Below are positions 47,460-60,300 of a DNA stretch of 64,000 nt, piece by piece. Source of the stretch: Macrostomum hystrix (lineage: Eukaryota > Platyhelminthes > Macrostomidae); NCBI GenBank assembly GCA_950097015.1, contig CATNEN010000029.1:5785501-5849500 (forward strand), given 5' to 3'. The number at the start of each line of letters is the position of its first letter. Position 1 is the stretch's first letter. The translations under genes and the position numbers were made by a program. The notes under the pieces were generated by a model. The model saw only the letters and a program-made list of their open reading frames with translations. It was not told the origin of the DNA and did not search any database.

Positions 47460-48135
47460 ACAACAATCTAAGCTGTCAAGGTCGAAGCGCAGCGTCTGGG
47501 GCACCAGAGTCAGCCAGCAGGCAGTCGACGAAGCGCCGAGTTCAGGCTTGGCTGCGGCGGTTGGCTGCCTGCAGTGTGAGCAGCAGCACCTCTTGCACCT
47601 GCTGCGGGCACTAGGAATCGGTGCGGATGATGTAGCCTGCCAACTGGAGTAGCTGACGACGCAGTAGTTCACTTGTCCGGGTCAAGCCGGCGGCTTTAGA
47701 GTGCCGCGTTAGTGACTCGCTCATCGCTGATCTTAAAGGCGGTGCGCAGCAGGCCCACGTGCGCCGCGTTGTTTGAGCGAGTCCCTCAGCGTCCAGGTCT
47801 CGGCGGTCTTGACCACCGCATGGAACAGTGCCACCCTCTAGCGATTACGTAGGGACTCGGACCTGCATGAACGCTCTCAGAGAATGAAAGGCAACCCAGG
47901 CGACGCCGCAGATCTTAGTGGACATTAGTTACCGGACCGCCGAGGTAGACGAGCTGCTGACAGCGCGGAAGTTCCGTTGCCTGCCTGTCAGCACCTCGGC
48001 AGAAAATTGCGGCCTCGATGTGGCCAGACACGCAGAGTATGACGTTCTTCCACATGATGTTGGCGCAGCAACGCCAACTAGCTTGTCCGGCTGGTGCTGG
48101 GCGCCCTCTACGATCGAAACCAAACAAAAAGGAGC
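47460..48135 (-). mobile_element. 3' end of a LINE, same family as 6.5 and 38.9 kb, inverted
   Basis: Minus-strand frames read QLVYLGGPVTNVH, LLQLAGYIIRTDS, QEVLLLTLQAANRR and TRRFVDCLLADSGAPD. They match block by block the C-terminal region at 39.1-39.3 kb. Several frameshifts and stops occur. The reverse-transcriptase core is missing. Confidence 0.8.
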
Positions 48136-51100
48136 AAACAGTCCAAATTGATTGGGATAACAAGATATGTACATCTAGTACAAAGACAACTCATGCAGCG
48201 TACTCAGCCAGCTTTCTGCAAGTTAGACACACGATGGGTGGTCCACTTTGGTGCTCTCCGCTAGCCATTGCGTCTCGAAGGGGGGGCTGCTTAAGTCCTG
48301 GCCTCTGGCCGCCGCAGTCACAATTTTTTAAATATAAAAATGTGCATAATTTTATCATGAATAAACTGCTATACATTTAGGGAGTGTCGCTCGCTTGCTG
48401 CTTGTCCAACTCTTTCGTCTTCCCAGAGTGTTTAAACGAACCTGTTTTAAGCTAGTACCTTGTACTTTGATGTAAAGTTTAGTCGGGGATATCAGGGAAT
48501 GTTTATAAGACTCACCTCGGCTCCAAGGAATATACGAGTGGATAGAGTAGCGATGTCGAGACATTAAAACGATAGTTAGCTGACATTTCAGTCTCTGATA
48601 TTAGTTGGAAATCGCAAAAATAAATCCCATATGGCAGCCTAGGCTTCTTTCCCTTTTAGTCATCAAGGGCCATCAGGGCTAATTCTTGGCAGCTTATGTT
48701 GGAACATGAACGCTTGGCCATCATGCAATCAGTTTAGCAACTAGCATGCTGCTGGAGACAGTCGAGAGGGGATAGAGTGGCCCCGTCGAACAAGCTGCCG
48801 AATGAGTGCTTCAGTCGCACTTTATTGGAATAGCAGCTCGCTGCCGTCGACGAGCTTTTAGTCAGCAAATTGGCAACCTATGAAATAATGCCAACGGACA
48901 AGCTCTGCGCCTGAATTCAATCAGGCTTCAGGGCTCCGAGGTTCAGCTGCTGGTGGCTGACTGATCAAAGCTGCCAGTGGGGAATGCTCAATGACAAGCT
49001 TCGGGCATGCAAATCCAGTTTGGCCTTCGAGAGCGCGAGGATTTGAGTGATTGCTTGGAAGATGCAATTTGCTTTACAGTGTTTAGCCCTCCCCATATCC
49101 ATTGCTGGTGTCGGGATTGAGGGCTATAGACTCATTCCGCGACTATAAACGTTACCTATTACATGGAGGTTTTCAGCAAACTCCAACTGGGGCCACAGAA
49201 ATCAGGACATCTGTCACAAACTGAGATTTGTGACGTGTTGTATTTGGGTCGCGTTAAATGCTGGTTCTCCAAGTCGACTATACAAAAATCTCTTCGATGA
49301 ATTGAAGGCTGCAAAAACCCAATTTGAAGGACACGCCTTTCTGCCTGAGATGTCCTTGAGTTTGTGGGGGGTCACGAATTTGTAGTCTCAAAAGTTTGAA
49401 GGCTGCTTTATCTTGAGTCTTACCGCAAACCCCAGCCCATATATTTGCGCATCCTCAATCTCCGTTATCTTCATTGTTCAAAGAAAAAGTCTTCGGTCCC
49501 TGTACTATGTAATTCTTGTTACGTATCATGTGGTGACGAATACTTGTTTATCAGTGATTAGGCTGTTTTGTTCCCTAATGTCTTCGTTCTGGCAGCAAAC
49601 GTTGCTTGCAATGCTGTATACTAGCCTCCATATCTGCCTGGTTATCCCAAGGATAATTCTACATATGATTTGGAAAAGGAGGAATCCCTACCCATAAGCA
49701 TGCCTTCACTTGTAACAGACAATACCAGTACAATCGCAACGCAGTAATGATGCCATTCTTCCCCAAAGCCATTCCTCTCTCCCTCTCCCAATGGCCCCTT
49801 CTGCAGCAAAGCCCGCCAATCTGGCCGTGTTTCATCTGGTCTATTGTCACAATAAAAGCACCTATAGCCTCTGTTCTTTCATTGTAATGGGCGATAGTGA
49901 AAAAAACTGAATTTTGTGGCAATCCTCCGTTAATGCATTTCTATCAGAGTTAAATGGTCTGAGTACACCAGAGTACACCACTGTACAACTTCAAGCGCGG
50001 TGTGCGGAGTAGAAAAGCCGAATACACTGTCGAATTGCAATAAGTGACCTGGCCGCAGCAATTTGGCAAGCGGTGAAACTAGAAACTGGGCTCGATAATA
50101 GCTAGCTCGTCTAAAGCTAATGGATTAAGAGCAAATAGTGAACATTGCCCTGCACATCTCACAAGACCGCTTTATTTTACAATCTGCTTTCCATTATCAT
50201 GCAGGACTGCTCGGAATGCAGCAATATACTCGTAATTTAGAATTACGAGCTAGTTTGCTGATGGATGCCTAAAAGGGAATGGTGAGGATCCACCTTGAGG
50301 CGCAATTCTAAGCAGCATTTGCGCTCAGTTATTTACTCGTTCATCTGTTTTCTTTTAGTAGCAGCACAGTTTTCATATCCAAAAGTTCACATTTCTCATC
50401 AGGTCATTGGCGGCGGCATTTTGGGACATTGGTGGCATCGATTTTTTGTCAGTTTCACTCAAACTCTCCCCACTCTTTCTTTCAACATATAGTTTTTGGG
50501 GAGGTGAAGGGAAAGTTCCCGGTCGAAACAATGAAGCCGTGGCTCACAGGGGGAGAACGACAGCGCTTCCTTCCCTTCCGTCTTGCAAACAGGGCAGTCA
50601 AGGCGAAAGTCTTTAGCCGCCTATCCCCTCAGCTGTGGCCTCTCTTCGCCGGGTTTGTGGCGGAAGGAAACAAGAAGAGGCTGCAGATGGCAGAGAAGAG
50701 TGGCTGAAGAGGGAGACAAGGGGCTTGGAGACTGACACTCTGTCAGGCGTCTCAGCTGTCAAATGTTGCTAGACTTCAAATCCGACTTCCCGCGTGTTTG
50801 GCTAAGCATTCGGATCGTTCCTTATGAGAAGAGTACAATTTAAACCTGTGGTCGCTCATTCGATTAGAAAATTTATGCACGGAGTCTTTCCCAACTCTGC
50901 AATCTGCTAAGTGGAGCAGCTAAGTCTACAAATATCTAGCTGCTCATCTAGTATGCGCTTGCAGCATATGGATAGTCGGCGAAGCGTAGGAAAGAGACAG
51001 CTAAGACAGGCAGGCCCATTTGAATGTGTAAACTCCGACCGAGCCTAAATTACCAGGTGGGGCAGTGGGAGCTCGCACGATCTCGTCTGTTGAGATGTCG

Positions 51101-51356
51101 CCTCAGACAGCCGGGATTGGGCCGAGCGAGTGCTTGGGCCGAAGTCGTAAATCAGATCAGCGCCAACTCTGTCGCTCTCTCGTCTTCTCAGGCAATCATA
51201 TTTTCACAGCCATAGTTCGCCCTCACTCACTCAGCTAGCACAACCAACCCCCGTCACGCCGTTCATCTCCAGGGAGTTCCGAGTCTCTCCTGCTATTCAC
51301 AGACAGTCCGGTCCGGCCCCCAACTGGGTGGACTTTAGCGTTTCGAACTGGCGAAA
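48136..51356. other. Intergenic stretch and presumed P2X upstream region
   Basis: No gene was recognised. The last few hundred bases should hold the P2X promoter and 5' UTR, but no core promoter element could be fixed. Confidence 0.4.
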
Positions 51357-54300
51357 ATGGCAGCCTCAATCAAGAAGTTTCTATCGGCTACCCTGTTCGA
51401 ATATGAGACCCAAAAGGTGATTGCAATCAGCTCGTACAAGATCGGTCTTATCTACCGAGGGATTCAGATGCTCATTGTGACCTACGTGATCGGCTGGGTG
51501 ATGCTCAGGGAGAAGGGCTACCAGAGCTTCGACACCGTTGTTAGCGGGGTCACCACCAAACTGAAAGGTGAGGCAAATTTAGTTGTATTTTTGTTATTTT
51601 TATGGCAATTGTCTACTTGGCATGTGACTGCCATTGACTAAAGATTTCGCTGTTCATACGCTGTAATACGTGTTTTTACCATAGAATCGTGCGGAAACGT
51701 ACTGTTTCGGATGTATTCGATATCAGGACAGAGGCATGGCAATCTATGGCAAAAACCTCTCATCCTACAGGGGCTCCATGACAGTGTGTAGTCACATACT
51801 GAAGTAACAGTAAAATAGTTAGTCCATGATGTCGACGCTTTGAGCACTCGTGTCTTACGTCGTTACTGCACTTAAAAGCTGTAATTGAACTCTCCATTGA
51901 TCCGTATGTAACAACCACAGTCAAGAGGTGTTTTAGTTTACCTTGAATTGACGGTCTGTCAAGCGGACGGTAGCCGCCTTTTGAACATGGATTTGTCTTT
52001 AATTTTCCGCAACAGATGGTGGGAAATCAAAGTGCAAATGTGACGGAAAGCTGCAACTCTCCAGGTTAATCGACTGTCCCCTGAACTGTTTGATGGATTA
52101 TCACACAAGCTACATTGCAAGGATAATTTAATCTGAATCCATCCATTTGTATCTAAGCAAAAAACTAGCTAGGTGCCAGGTAGGGGATCCGCACAGAACA
52201 TTAATTTGTTCCGTTTGTTTGTAGCAAAAAAGAGAAAATGCAATTGTTGACGCATTATCGCCAGCCGCATTGTAACACTTTTACACCTGCCCAGCCGATC
52301 TGGACGCCAAAATGAGGAATGAATGAGGATCCTGGAATAAAAAATTGGCGCCAAAGTCTGAGCTGAATATGTAATTCCAGAAAAGTACACATTTCCATCC
52401 CCTACCTTTGACATGGGCGCGGCAGGACAACAGATTAGCATTTCAGATCGAGCTGCATCTTTTACTGAGGATCTCTAACTGAATCCAAACTGAATCCAGG
52501 ACTTGTCAGGACTTTGTTCTACAGTCTCAATGGCAAACCCACCTTTCTGATGAAAGCAAATTCATTTTCAGTCTAATCGGCAACAGGAGAAGTGAAGGGA
52601 TCTCGACTAGCAAAGTGCAATAACTAATTAGTGATTCGCAGACAGGTGTCCCTCTAGCTACTATTCCTCTGTCACTCTCTCCTTGCTTGAAAAGATCGTG
52701 GGCTTGCATTTTCTTGTCGCTCGACTGCATTCAACTGCTGTCCGGATGTGTGAGTCTAAAGCTCTTTTTACCTCCAGCTAGCGAAACATGAAGCATAACT
52801 GTATAGTAAAAATAACAAAGACTTAATGGTCTCTTGAAAGGCTTGTGGGCTTGTCGTTGTATTTGTGCCTGTTGACCCCAACCCCAACGCACAGTTTACG
52901 ATGAGAAAGTCAGGGCAGATGTACACCCTTGTGTGCGTGTGTGATATCTACCGCTGTAGAAATTTGGCCTTTTACCTGAGTTGTGTTCGCAAAATTGGCG
53001 CGATTTCACCCAACTGAAATGCATTGATTGCTTAGTGGACATTCTAGAATTTTCGCAACTGTGAAAATCCAATTAAATTGATTTAGTTTTCACAAATACA
53101 TTTAGCTTTGAGGCAGCAGTTGTTTAGAAAAACCTCAAAAGCTCACAGGAAATGGTCTATTATTTTCATTATAATGCCGTTAAGAAGTTGGACAGATTAT
53201 CCTGAAACTGGTTCAGCAATTATTAGCAAAGAACAAATTACTTTAGAATATATTATGTTCCTAAATGGTGTTTTGTATTCCTTTTATCTCGGACGCAACA
53301 ATAATTCGCAGTTGGAAGGGCTGACAGGAACTTAGTGCCAGAAAACAACAGGCAATCAACTAACTTAGCAGTCGGTAGAAAGACAGTGCAAGATGGTGAT
53401 CAGTTACGATCAGTTAACTAGACAGATGGGAAGGAAAAATCATTTTTTGAGACAGTTCGACAAACAAGACAGATGGACAGGACTTTTCAATGCGGGACGT
53501 TTCGGCTTATATCAAATTACTGCATGCCGAGCATTCAAAATGTTTTCAGTGCTTGAAGCTATTCTTAAGCGTATGGGGAATCGGTTTTCCGTTGTATCGA
53601 TATCTGAATTTGTGGAATTCAATGCTGCTCAAATTTCTGAGAATTTCCATTGGTAAAATTATTCATTCATACATGCCCCATCTGCCACGCGCTGCTGGCC
53701 AAGCAAGATGGGCGAGTGTGTCTCCTCCCAATCGTCCTTTGAGTAGTTGCCGGGGTCGGGCTAAAGCTGAAACCAACTCATGCGAAACCGGCCCGCAGGC
53801 CTGGAGTACACCAACTACACGAACATCCCCTCCATCGGAGACCGCATCTGGGACGTGGCTGACTGGGCTGTGCCCCCACAGATGAACAGCGCCTTCTTCG
53901 TGACCACCAATGTGGTCATCACTAAGAACCAGAGCCAGACCAACTGCGAGGAGGACAAGGACAACAAGTGGCACGCCAAGTGAGTCTTTGAACATCGAAC
54001 CTGGAATCCGCCTTTAATCCCCATTTTCAGGGCAGACTGGCGGTCCCTAGAGAACACTGGGTAGATGGCAATTCTGACGGGAGAAATACACAGATGACTC
54101 CGTTTCGCGAGACCGATTTTCAAATTTTACGTTTGATTAGAAAGCTTAATAAACGGAAGCTTTTCTGCTTGTGAGATAATGAGCTGTGCTTAATTGAAGT
54201 TTAAGAAACGAAAAGAATGCAGTTTTGCAAACTTTGAGTTTCTGAGTTTGAGCTTGGAGTTTGCACAATATAGTCAATATAAGTTGTGATGCAGAAAACT

Positions 54301-57300
54301 TTTTTGAGAGTTATTGGCTAATTTAAGCGTACTCAGAGATTAAATAGTGGAAAACATGAATTCCTATTTCATACGTAACACAAATTTTAAGGGACAAAAA
54401 TTTAAGGACTAAATCACCTACAACTAATCCTTGTAAAGAGTAGAACTACCCCGGATTCCCCCCACCTGACAATTTTTTATGCTGCACCCGAACGGAAAAA
54501 GGCAAGCACACGAAACTCATGAACAAGGGCCAACTTTTTGTTGCGCATCTTCTGAAACATGAATCAATTTTCCAGCTCTTCAGAACATCGAGATATTCTG
54601 GCCGAAGTTCTGCTTTTTCTTTATGCGCAAGAGTAGTTCAAACACCACTATACACGAATTAGCACTGCGCCTCAGTGCGGCCTTGCCAGGCCTTCAAAAT
54701 TTATCTGCATGTCACCCGAATGTGCCTGCATCATCTCCGCCTTCGGTGGTAACCTACCTTTATCTAGACGGATTTGCTGGACCTTCAAGGGCTACAACAG
54801 GTGCAAATAGGACCCTGAGGCGAATTTCACAACTCAAGCCAAAATATTAGGCGCCACCCAAGGCTGTTCGCATTCAGGCGCTGCCTGAAAAAACCCCCTC
54901 GGTATAAAAACGGGCGGCAAAATGGCTTGGTAGTCCTATACTGTTAATGGGAATATTTTGTTTGCTTTGTTGGTTACATGGCTAACATAAAAACGCAAGA
55001 AATGAGTGAGCTTCCTGTCTTTCTGCTACCTATCAATAGGTCAGTGCTGTGAATGTGAGCCAAGCAGCAAAGGCGATGAAAGGCCACCGTTTTCTGAGTT
55101 AGGCTTTTCCTTGTTTTTGGTGAAGAACGTGTTTTACGATTTGTTTGGTGTTTGCGAATCGAAGCTCTGCGGACGCTTGTGGCCAAGTGGTTGCAGCTTA
55201 GGAACTTTCTGACCGAGAGGTCGGTGGCCAAGTGGTTGCAGCTTAGGAACTTTCTGACCGAGAGGTCGGTGGCCAAGTGGTTGCAGCTTAGGAACTTTCT
55301 GACCGAGAGGTCGGTGGCCAAGTGGTTGCAGCTTAGGAACTTTCTGACCGAGAGGTCGGTGGCCAAGTGGTTGCAGCTTAGGAACTTTCTGACCGAGAGG
55401 TCGGTGGCCAAGTGGTTGCAGCTTAGGAACTTTCTGACCGAGAGGTCGGTGGCCAAGTGGTTGCAGCTTAGGAACTTTCTGACCGAGAGGTCGGTGGCCA
55501 AGTGGTTGCAGCTTAGGAACTTTCTGACCGAGAGGTCGGTGGCCAAGTGGTTGCAGCTTAGGAACTTTCTGACCGAGAGGTCGGTGGCCAAGTGGTTGCA
55601 GCTTAGGAACTTTCTGACCGAGAGGTCGGTGGCCAAGTGGTTGCAGCTTAGGAACTTTCTGACCGAGAGGTCGGTGGCCCAAGTGGGCTTTTTTCATCTC
55701 CATACAATTAGCCGAAACCCCGCCTCGATTGCCACCAGCTGCACGAAGGACGCCGACTGCATCAAGGGCGACGTTCACATGCTGGGCTGGGGCGTCAAGA
55801 CAGGCCGCTGCGTTAACAGCTCCCGGGACCCCAAGCTGCGGGTCTGCGAGATCTACGGATGGTGCCCGACGGAGCAGGACATCCTACCGCTGGGAGAGGA
55901 CACGGTCAGTGGCTGCCGATTTGTCAGACTCAAAAACAGAAATGGTCCCAACCTAAGGGCGACTGAAGGGGTCAGTGGCAGAGCGGTTAACGCGTTTGCT
56001 TCTCGCCCGAAGGTCCCTAAGCTCGATTCCGCGGCGAGGCCACATTTATTTGGGGCGCAGCCGCGGAGAGAAGGCTTGGGGCTTGTCGTGCAATTTACGC
56101 CCTTGAGGCCAACCTCCGAGGCACAGTGAAGTGTGCACGATGAGAAAGTCAGGGCAGATGTACACACCTGTGTGAGTGTATGCCTGCGTACAGTATCTGG
56201 GCAGAATTGCCTCCTCGCTGGCTGCGGGTCTAGTGTCACCAAATGATGTGCCATTGCCCACAGCTCTCATGCAATTCTTTTTATTAACGGCGATTCAAAG
56301 ACCGGATCAGGTGGAGGTTGGCGGAAACGCGGTACAGTTATTCGTAGGATTAGAAAAATTATAAAAAAGGCTCGGCATGTTATCAATTTGATGCATTGTT
56401 TTTGACGAAATAGAATCCTGTTCGATATTTCTGCATCAGTCTCCTGCCTGTCTTGTTCTGAAGTGGCAGTAGGCGTTGCTCGTCTTTGCCCCTAATAGTT
56501 CTATTTAAACCGAGATTTTCTGCTTTTAAAGGGCTCATTGAGACACGGAGACAGGCTCTTAAATGTGGAAAGGAGCAGCAATGAAATGCGCCAGAATTGA
56601 TGATTTTTACCTATCGCAGGCTGGGATTTCTCAGCTCGCGTGACGCCGCTGCTCCCGCTAGGAATCTCTGCCTCAGGGGGGATTAATTTCCCCTCCACCC
56701 CGCCACACACAGCCGACGTGGGACATGAAATTTCACTCTCTCTCACTCGGCAGCCGCATCGCTTATTCCCGCTATGCGGCAATTCTAAATCCCAAATCAG
56801 CTCTTTCGCATTCTGCTTATCAAGATAACTTCTCCGTTCTGAAGGAATGGACTCAAACTGGGAGGGTGGTGAGCAGATGGGGTTAAAAATCGTCCGAATG
56901 ATGAAGGATGAGCAGTCGCTTGATAGCGGATTTGCGAACCGGGAGACTGTTGACTCAGCCTGATAACAGTGGCAGCATTAGCCCTAGTCCCAGCTGCCTA
57001 AGTGGCAGCGCTGGGGATGAAGTGTAAGATGAGGCTCCACAGCTTCACTAATTCCAACCAATCCTTCAATCTGATTCCTGATGCTTCAATGGCGCTTTGA
57101 TTCTTGCTGGATTTCCACAGCGCCATGATTTGTTTGCTTTCATTGCAATAAACTCCAATCGAATTTTGAGAACTGCAAAAACGGAAGAAAATTTGCAATG
57201 AGACACTTCACGTAGATCGAATAGAGATTGGTTCTCAGTGATATTGATCGAATAGAGATTGGTTCTCAGTGATATTGATCGAATAGAGATTGGTTCTCAG

Positions 57301-57349
57301 TGATATAGATAAAATAGAGATTGATTCATAGATAGATAGATAGATAGAC

Positions 57350-57390
<41 letters not shown>

Positions 57391-60300
57391 TCTCAGGCAC
57401 ACCGAGATTGGTTCTCAGTGTGTTTTCAATTTGAGTCTGTTTGCTGGCGCCCGCAGGTGCTCATGACTCGCGTGAAGAACTTCACGGTACTCATAAAGAA
57501 CAGCATTGAGTTTCCAAAGTTTGGCATCAAGAGGCGCAACATTCTGAGCAGCATGAGCAGCAAGTATTTGCGCAGCTGCAACTACCGGCCTAATCACCCG
57601 GTGCACAAGTACTGCCCCATCTTCAAGCTGGGCGACATCATCAAGTACGGACAGGCAATCAGCCTGGATGATGCCAGACAGGTGTGGATCACCGGAGGTG
57701 AGTGAATCTATGCGCGTCTAGAGACAAAGTGACAGTATCTAGAGACAAAGTGACAGTATCTAGAGACATTGTGACAGTATCTAGAGACATTGTGACAGTA
57801 TCTAGAGACATTGTGACAGTATCTAAAGACATTGTGACAGTATCTAAAGACATTGTGACAGTATCTAGAGACAAAGTGACAGTATCTAAAGACAAAGTGA
57901 CAGTATCTAAAGACATTGTGACAGTATCTAGAGACAAAGTGACAGTATCTAAAGACATTGTGACAGTATCTAGAGACAAAGTGACAGTATCTAGAGACAT
58001 TGTGACAGTATCTAGAGACATTGTAACAGTATCTAGAGACATTGTGACAGTATCTAAAGACATTGTGACAGTATCTAAAGACATTGTGACAGTATCTAAA
58101 GACATTGTGACAGTATCTAAAGACATTGTGACAGTATCTAAAGACATTGTGACAGTATCTAAAGACATTGTGACAGTATCTAAAGACATTGTGACAGTAT
58201 CTAGAGACATTGTGACAGTATCTAGAGACATTGTGACAGTATCTAAAGACATTGTGACAGTATCTGAAGACATTGTGACAGTATCTAAAGACATTGTGAC
58301 AGTATCTAAAGACATTGTGACAGTATCTAGAGACATTGTGACAGTATCTAGAGACATTGTGACAGTATCTAGAGACATTGTGACAGTATCTAGAGACATT
58401 GTGACAGTATCTAAAGACATTGTGACAGTATCTAGAGAGTGATCGGATTAAAAAGAGTGACCTGCCTTCGTGAACAAAAAATGGAAGGCAACGCAATCAA
58501 ATACAGGCTTTGTAAATGATTTGAATAGAGCATGATTAATTCAAAAAATTTAAGGGCTCGATTGAGCACGAATTAACAGCAGAAAGAGCGCGCCATTTTC
58601 CCCTGGGGAAATATCACGGGGTATTTCAAATATCCTGTCTACTTCACGATAGCTCCGAAACCGAATGACCGATTTTCGTGAAATTCCACCAGTTGGCCAG
58701 TTGGATCAAACATTTTCCGCTCCCCTAACCTTCAAATGTACCCCCCATGCATGGCCAGGCATGGTGGCCATAGACATTCACTGGGAGTGCAACTTCGATT
58801 ACGACGAGGAGCTGTGCAAGCCGGAGTACAAATTTCGAAATCTGGAGGACGGCCAAGTTGGTCGCGGCTGGAACTTTCGGTGAGTCTAGCTTTCGTTTCG
58901 ATCATAGAATGCTATGCAGCCTACTGGCATTAGTAGGCTCGTAAAGATGCGCTCTCACGATTGAGGGACAGAAATGACACCTAGCCAATGGAATACTCAC
59001 TTAAATTTCTACCCCAACCAATGCTGCTACCCATTTTACAACTGGCTGAACAGAAGCACCAGGAGTGGAGTGTCTTGTTCAAGGACACTTGCTAATTGTT
59101 TACGTTGGAATGAGATTCGAACTCCCGACCTCTAGAATAATTACAGGAGGGCTGTGGGCACTGGAATATAATTTTGTGACTGTTTGTGACTACACTTTCA
59201 CTGTGCCTTCCAGGCTAGCCCTCAAGGGCGTAAATTGTACGACAAGCCCCCTAGCCACCTTAAATTAATGTGGCCTCGTCGTGGAATCTAGCTCTGGGAC
59301 ATTGGTGCGAGAGACAAACGCTCTGCCACTCGCCCCTTCTATCTCTCTCGGTGGGTAGTAGGGATATGATAACTGTAACAAGGCGATTGGCCAATAAGAG
59401 AAGGTCCACCTGGCCTTGCAGACACGCGTACCACTACGTGGAAGACGGCATTCACAAGAGAACATTGGTAAAAGCCTACGGCATCCAGTTCTTCATCAGC
59501 GTGACTGGCCGCGGTGGCAAATTTGACATCCTGAACTTCACAATGAACCTGGGCTCCGGCCTGGCACTGCTCACATTGGCCACCGTACTCTGCGACATTA
59601 TTGTGCTCAATATCATGCGAAAACGGAAGAAGTACCGACAGGCCAAGATTGACAAGGTTGGCCGCCATCAGAATGCGAGATTAGCCCTGCCAGTTATGAT
59701 ATTGTCACTCCCAGTTACAAGAATGCCATTCCCAGCTACTAGAGTATCACTTTCAGCTACCAGAATGTCACTCCCAGTTACAAGAATGCCATTCCCAGCT
59801 ACTAGAGTATCACTTTCAGCTACCAGAATGTCACTCCCAGCTACCAGAATGTCACTCCCAGTTACCAGAATGTCACTCCCAGTTACAAGAATGCCATTCC
59901 CAGCTACTAGAGTATCACTTTCAGCTACCAGAATGTCACTCCCAGTTACAAGAATGCCATTCCCAGCTACTAGAGTATCACTTTCAGCTACCAGAATGTC
60001 ACTCCCAGCTACCAGAATGTCACTCCCAGTTACAAGAATGCCATTCCCAGCTACTAGAGTATCACTTTCAGCTACCAGAATGTAACCCCCAGCTACCAGA
60101 ATGTCACTCCCAGTTACAAGAATGCCATTCCCAGCTACTAGAGTATCACTTTCAGCTACCAGAATGTCACTCCCAGTTACAAGAATGCCATTCCCAGCTA
60201 CTAGAGTATCACTTTCAGCTACCAGAATGTCACTCCCAGCTACCAGAATGTCACTCCCAGTTACAAGAATGCCATTCCCAGCTACTAGAGTATCACTTTC

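Noticed and set aside
54590-54860. Additional P2X exon
   Set aside because: The frame lacks P2X motifs, and exon 2 joins exon 3 directly in phase with all cysteines accounted for.
55963-56040. Genuine tRNA-Ser/Leu gene
   Set aside because: There is no proper acceptor stem and it is fused to a repeated SINE body seen at four other places.
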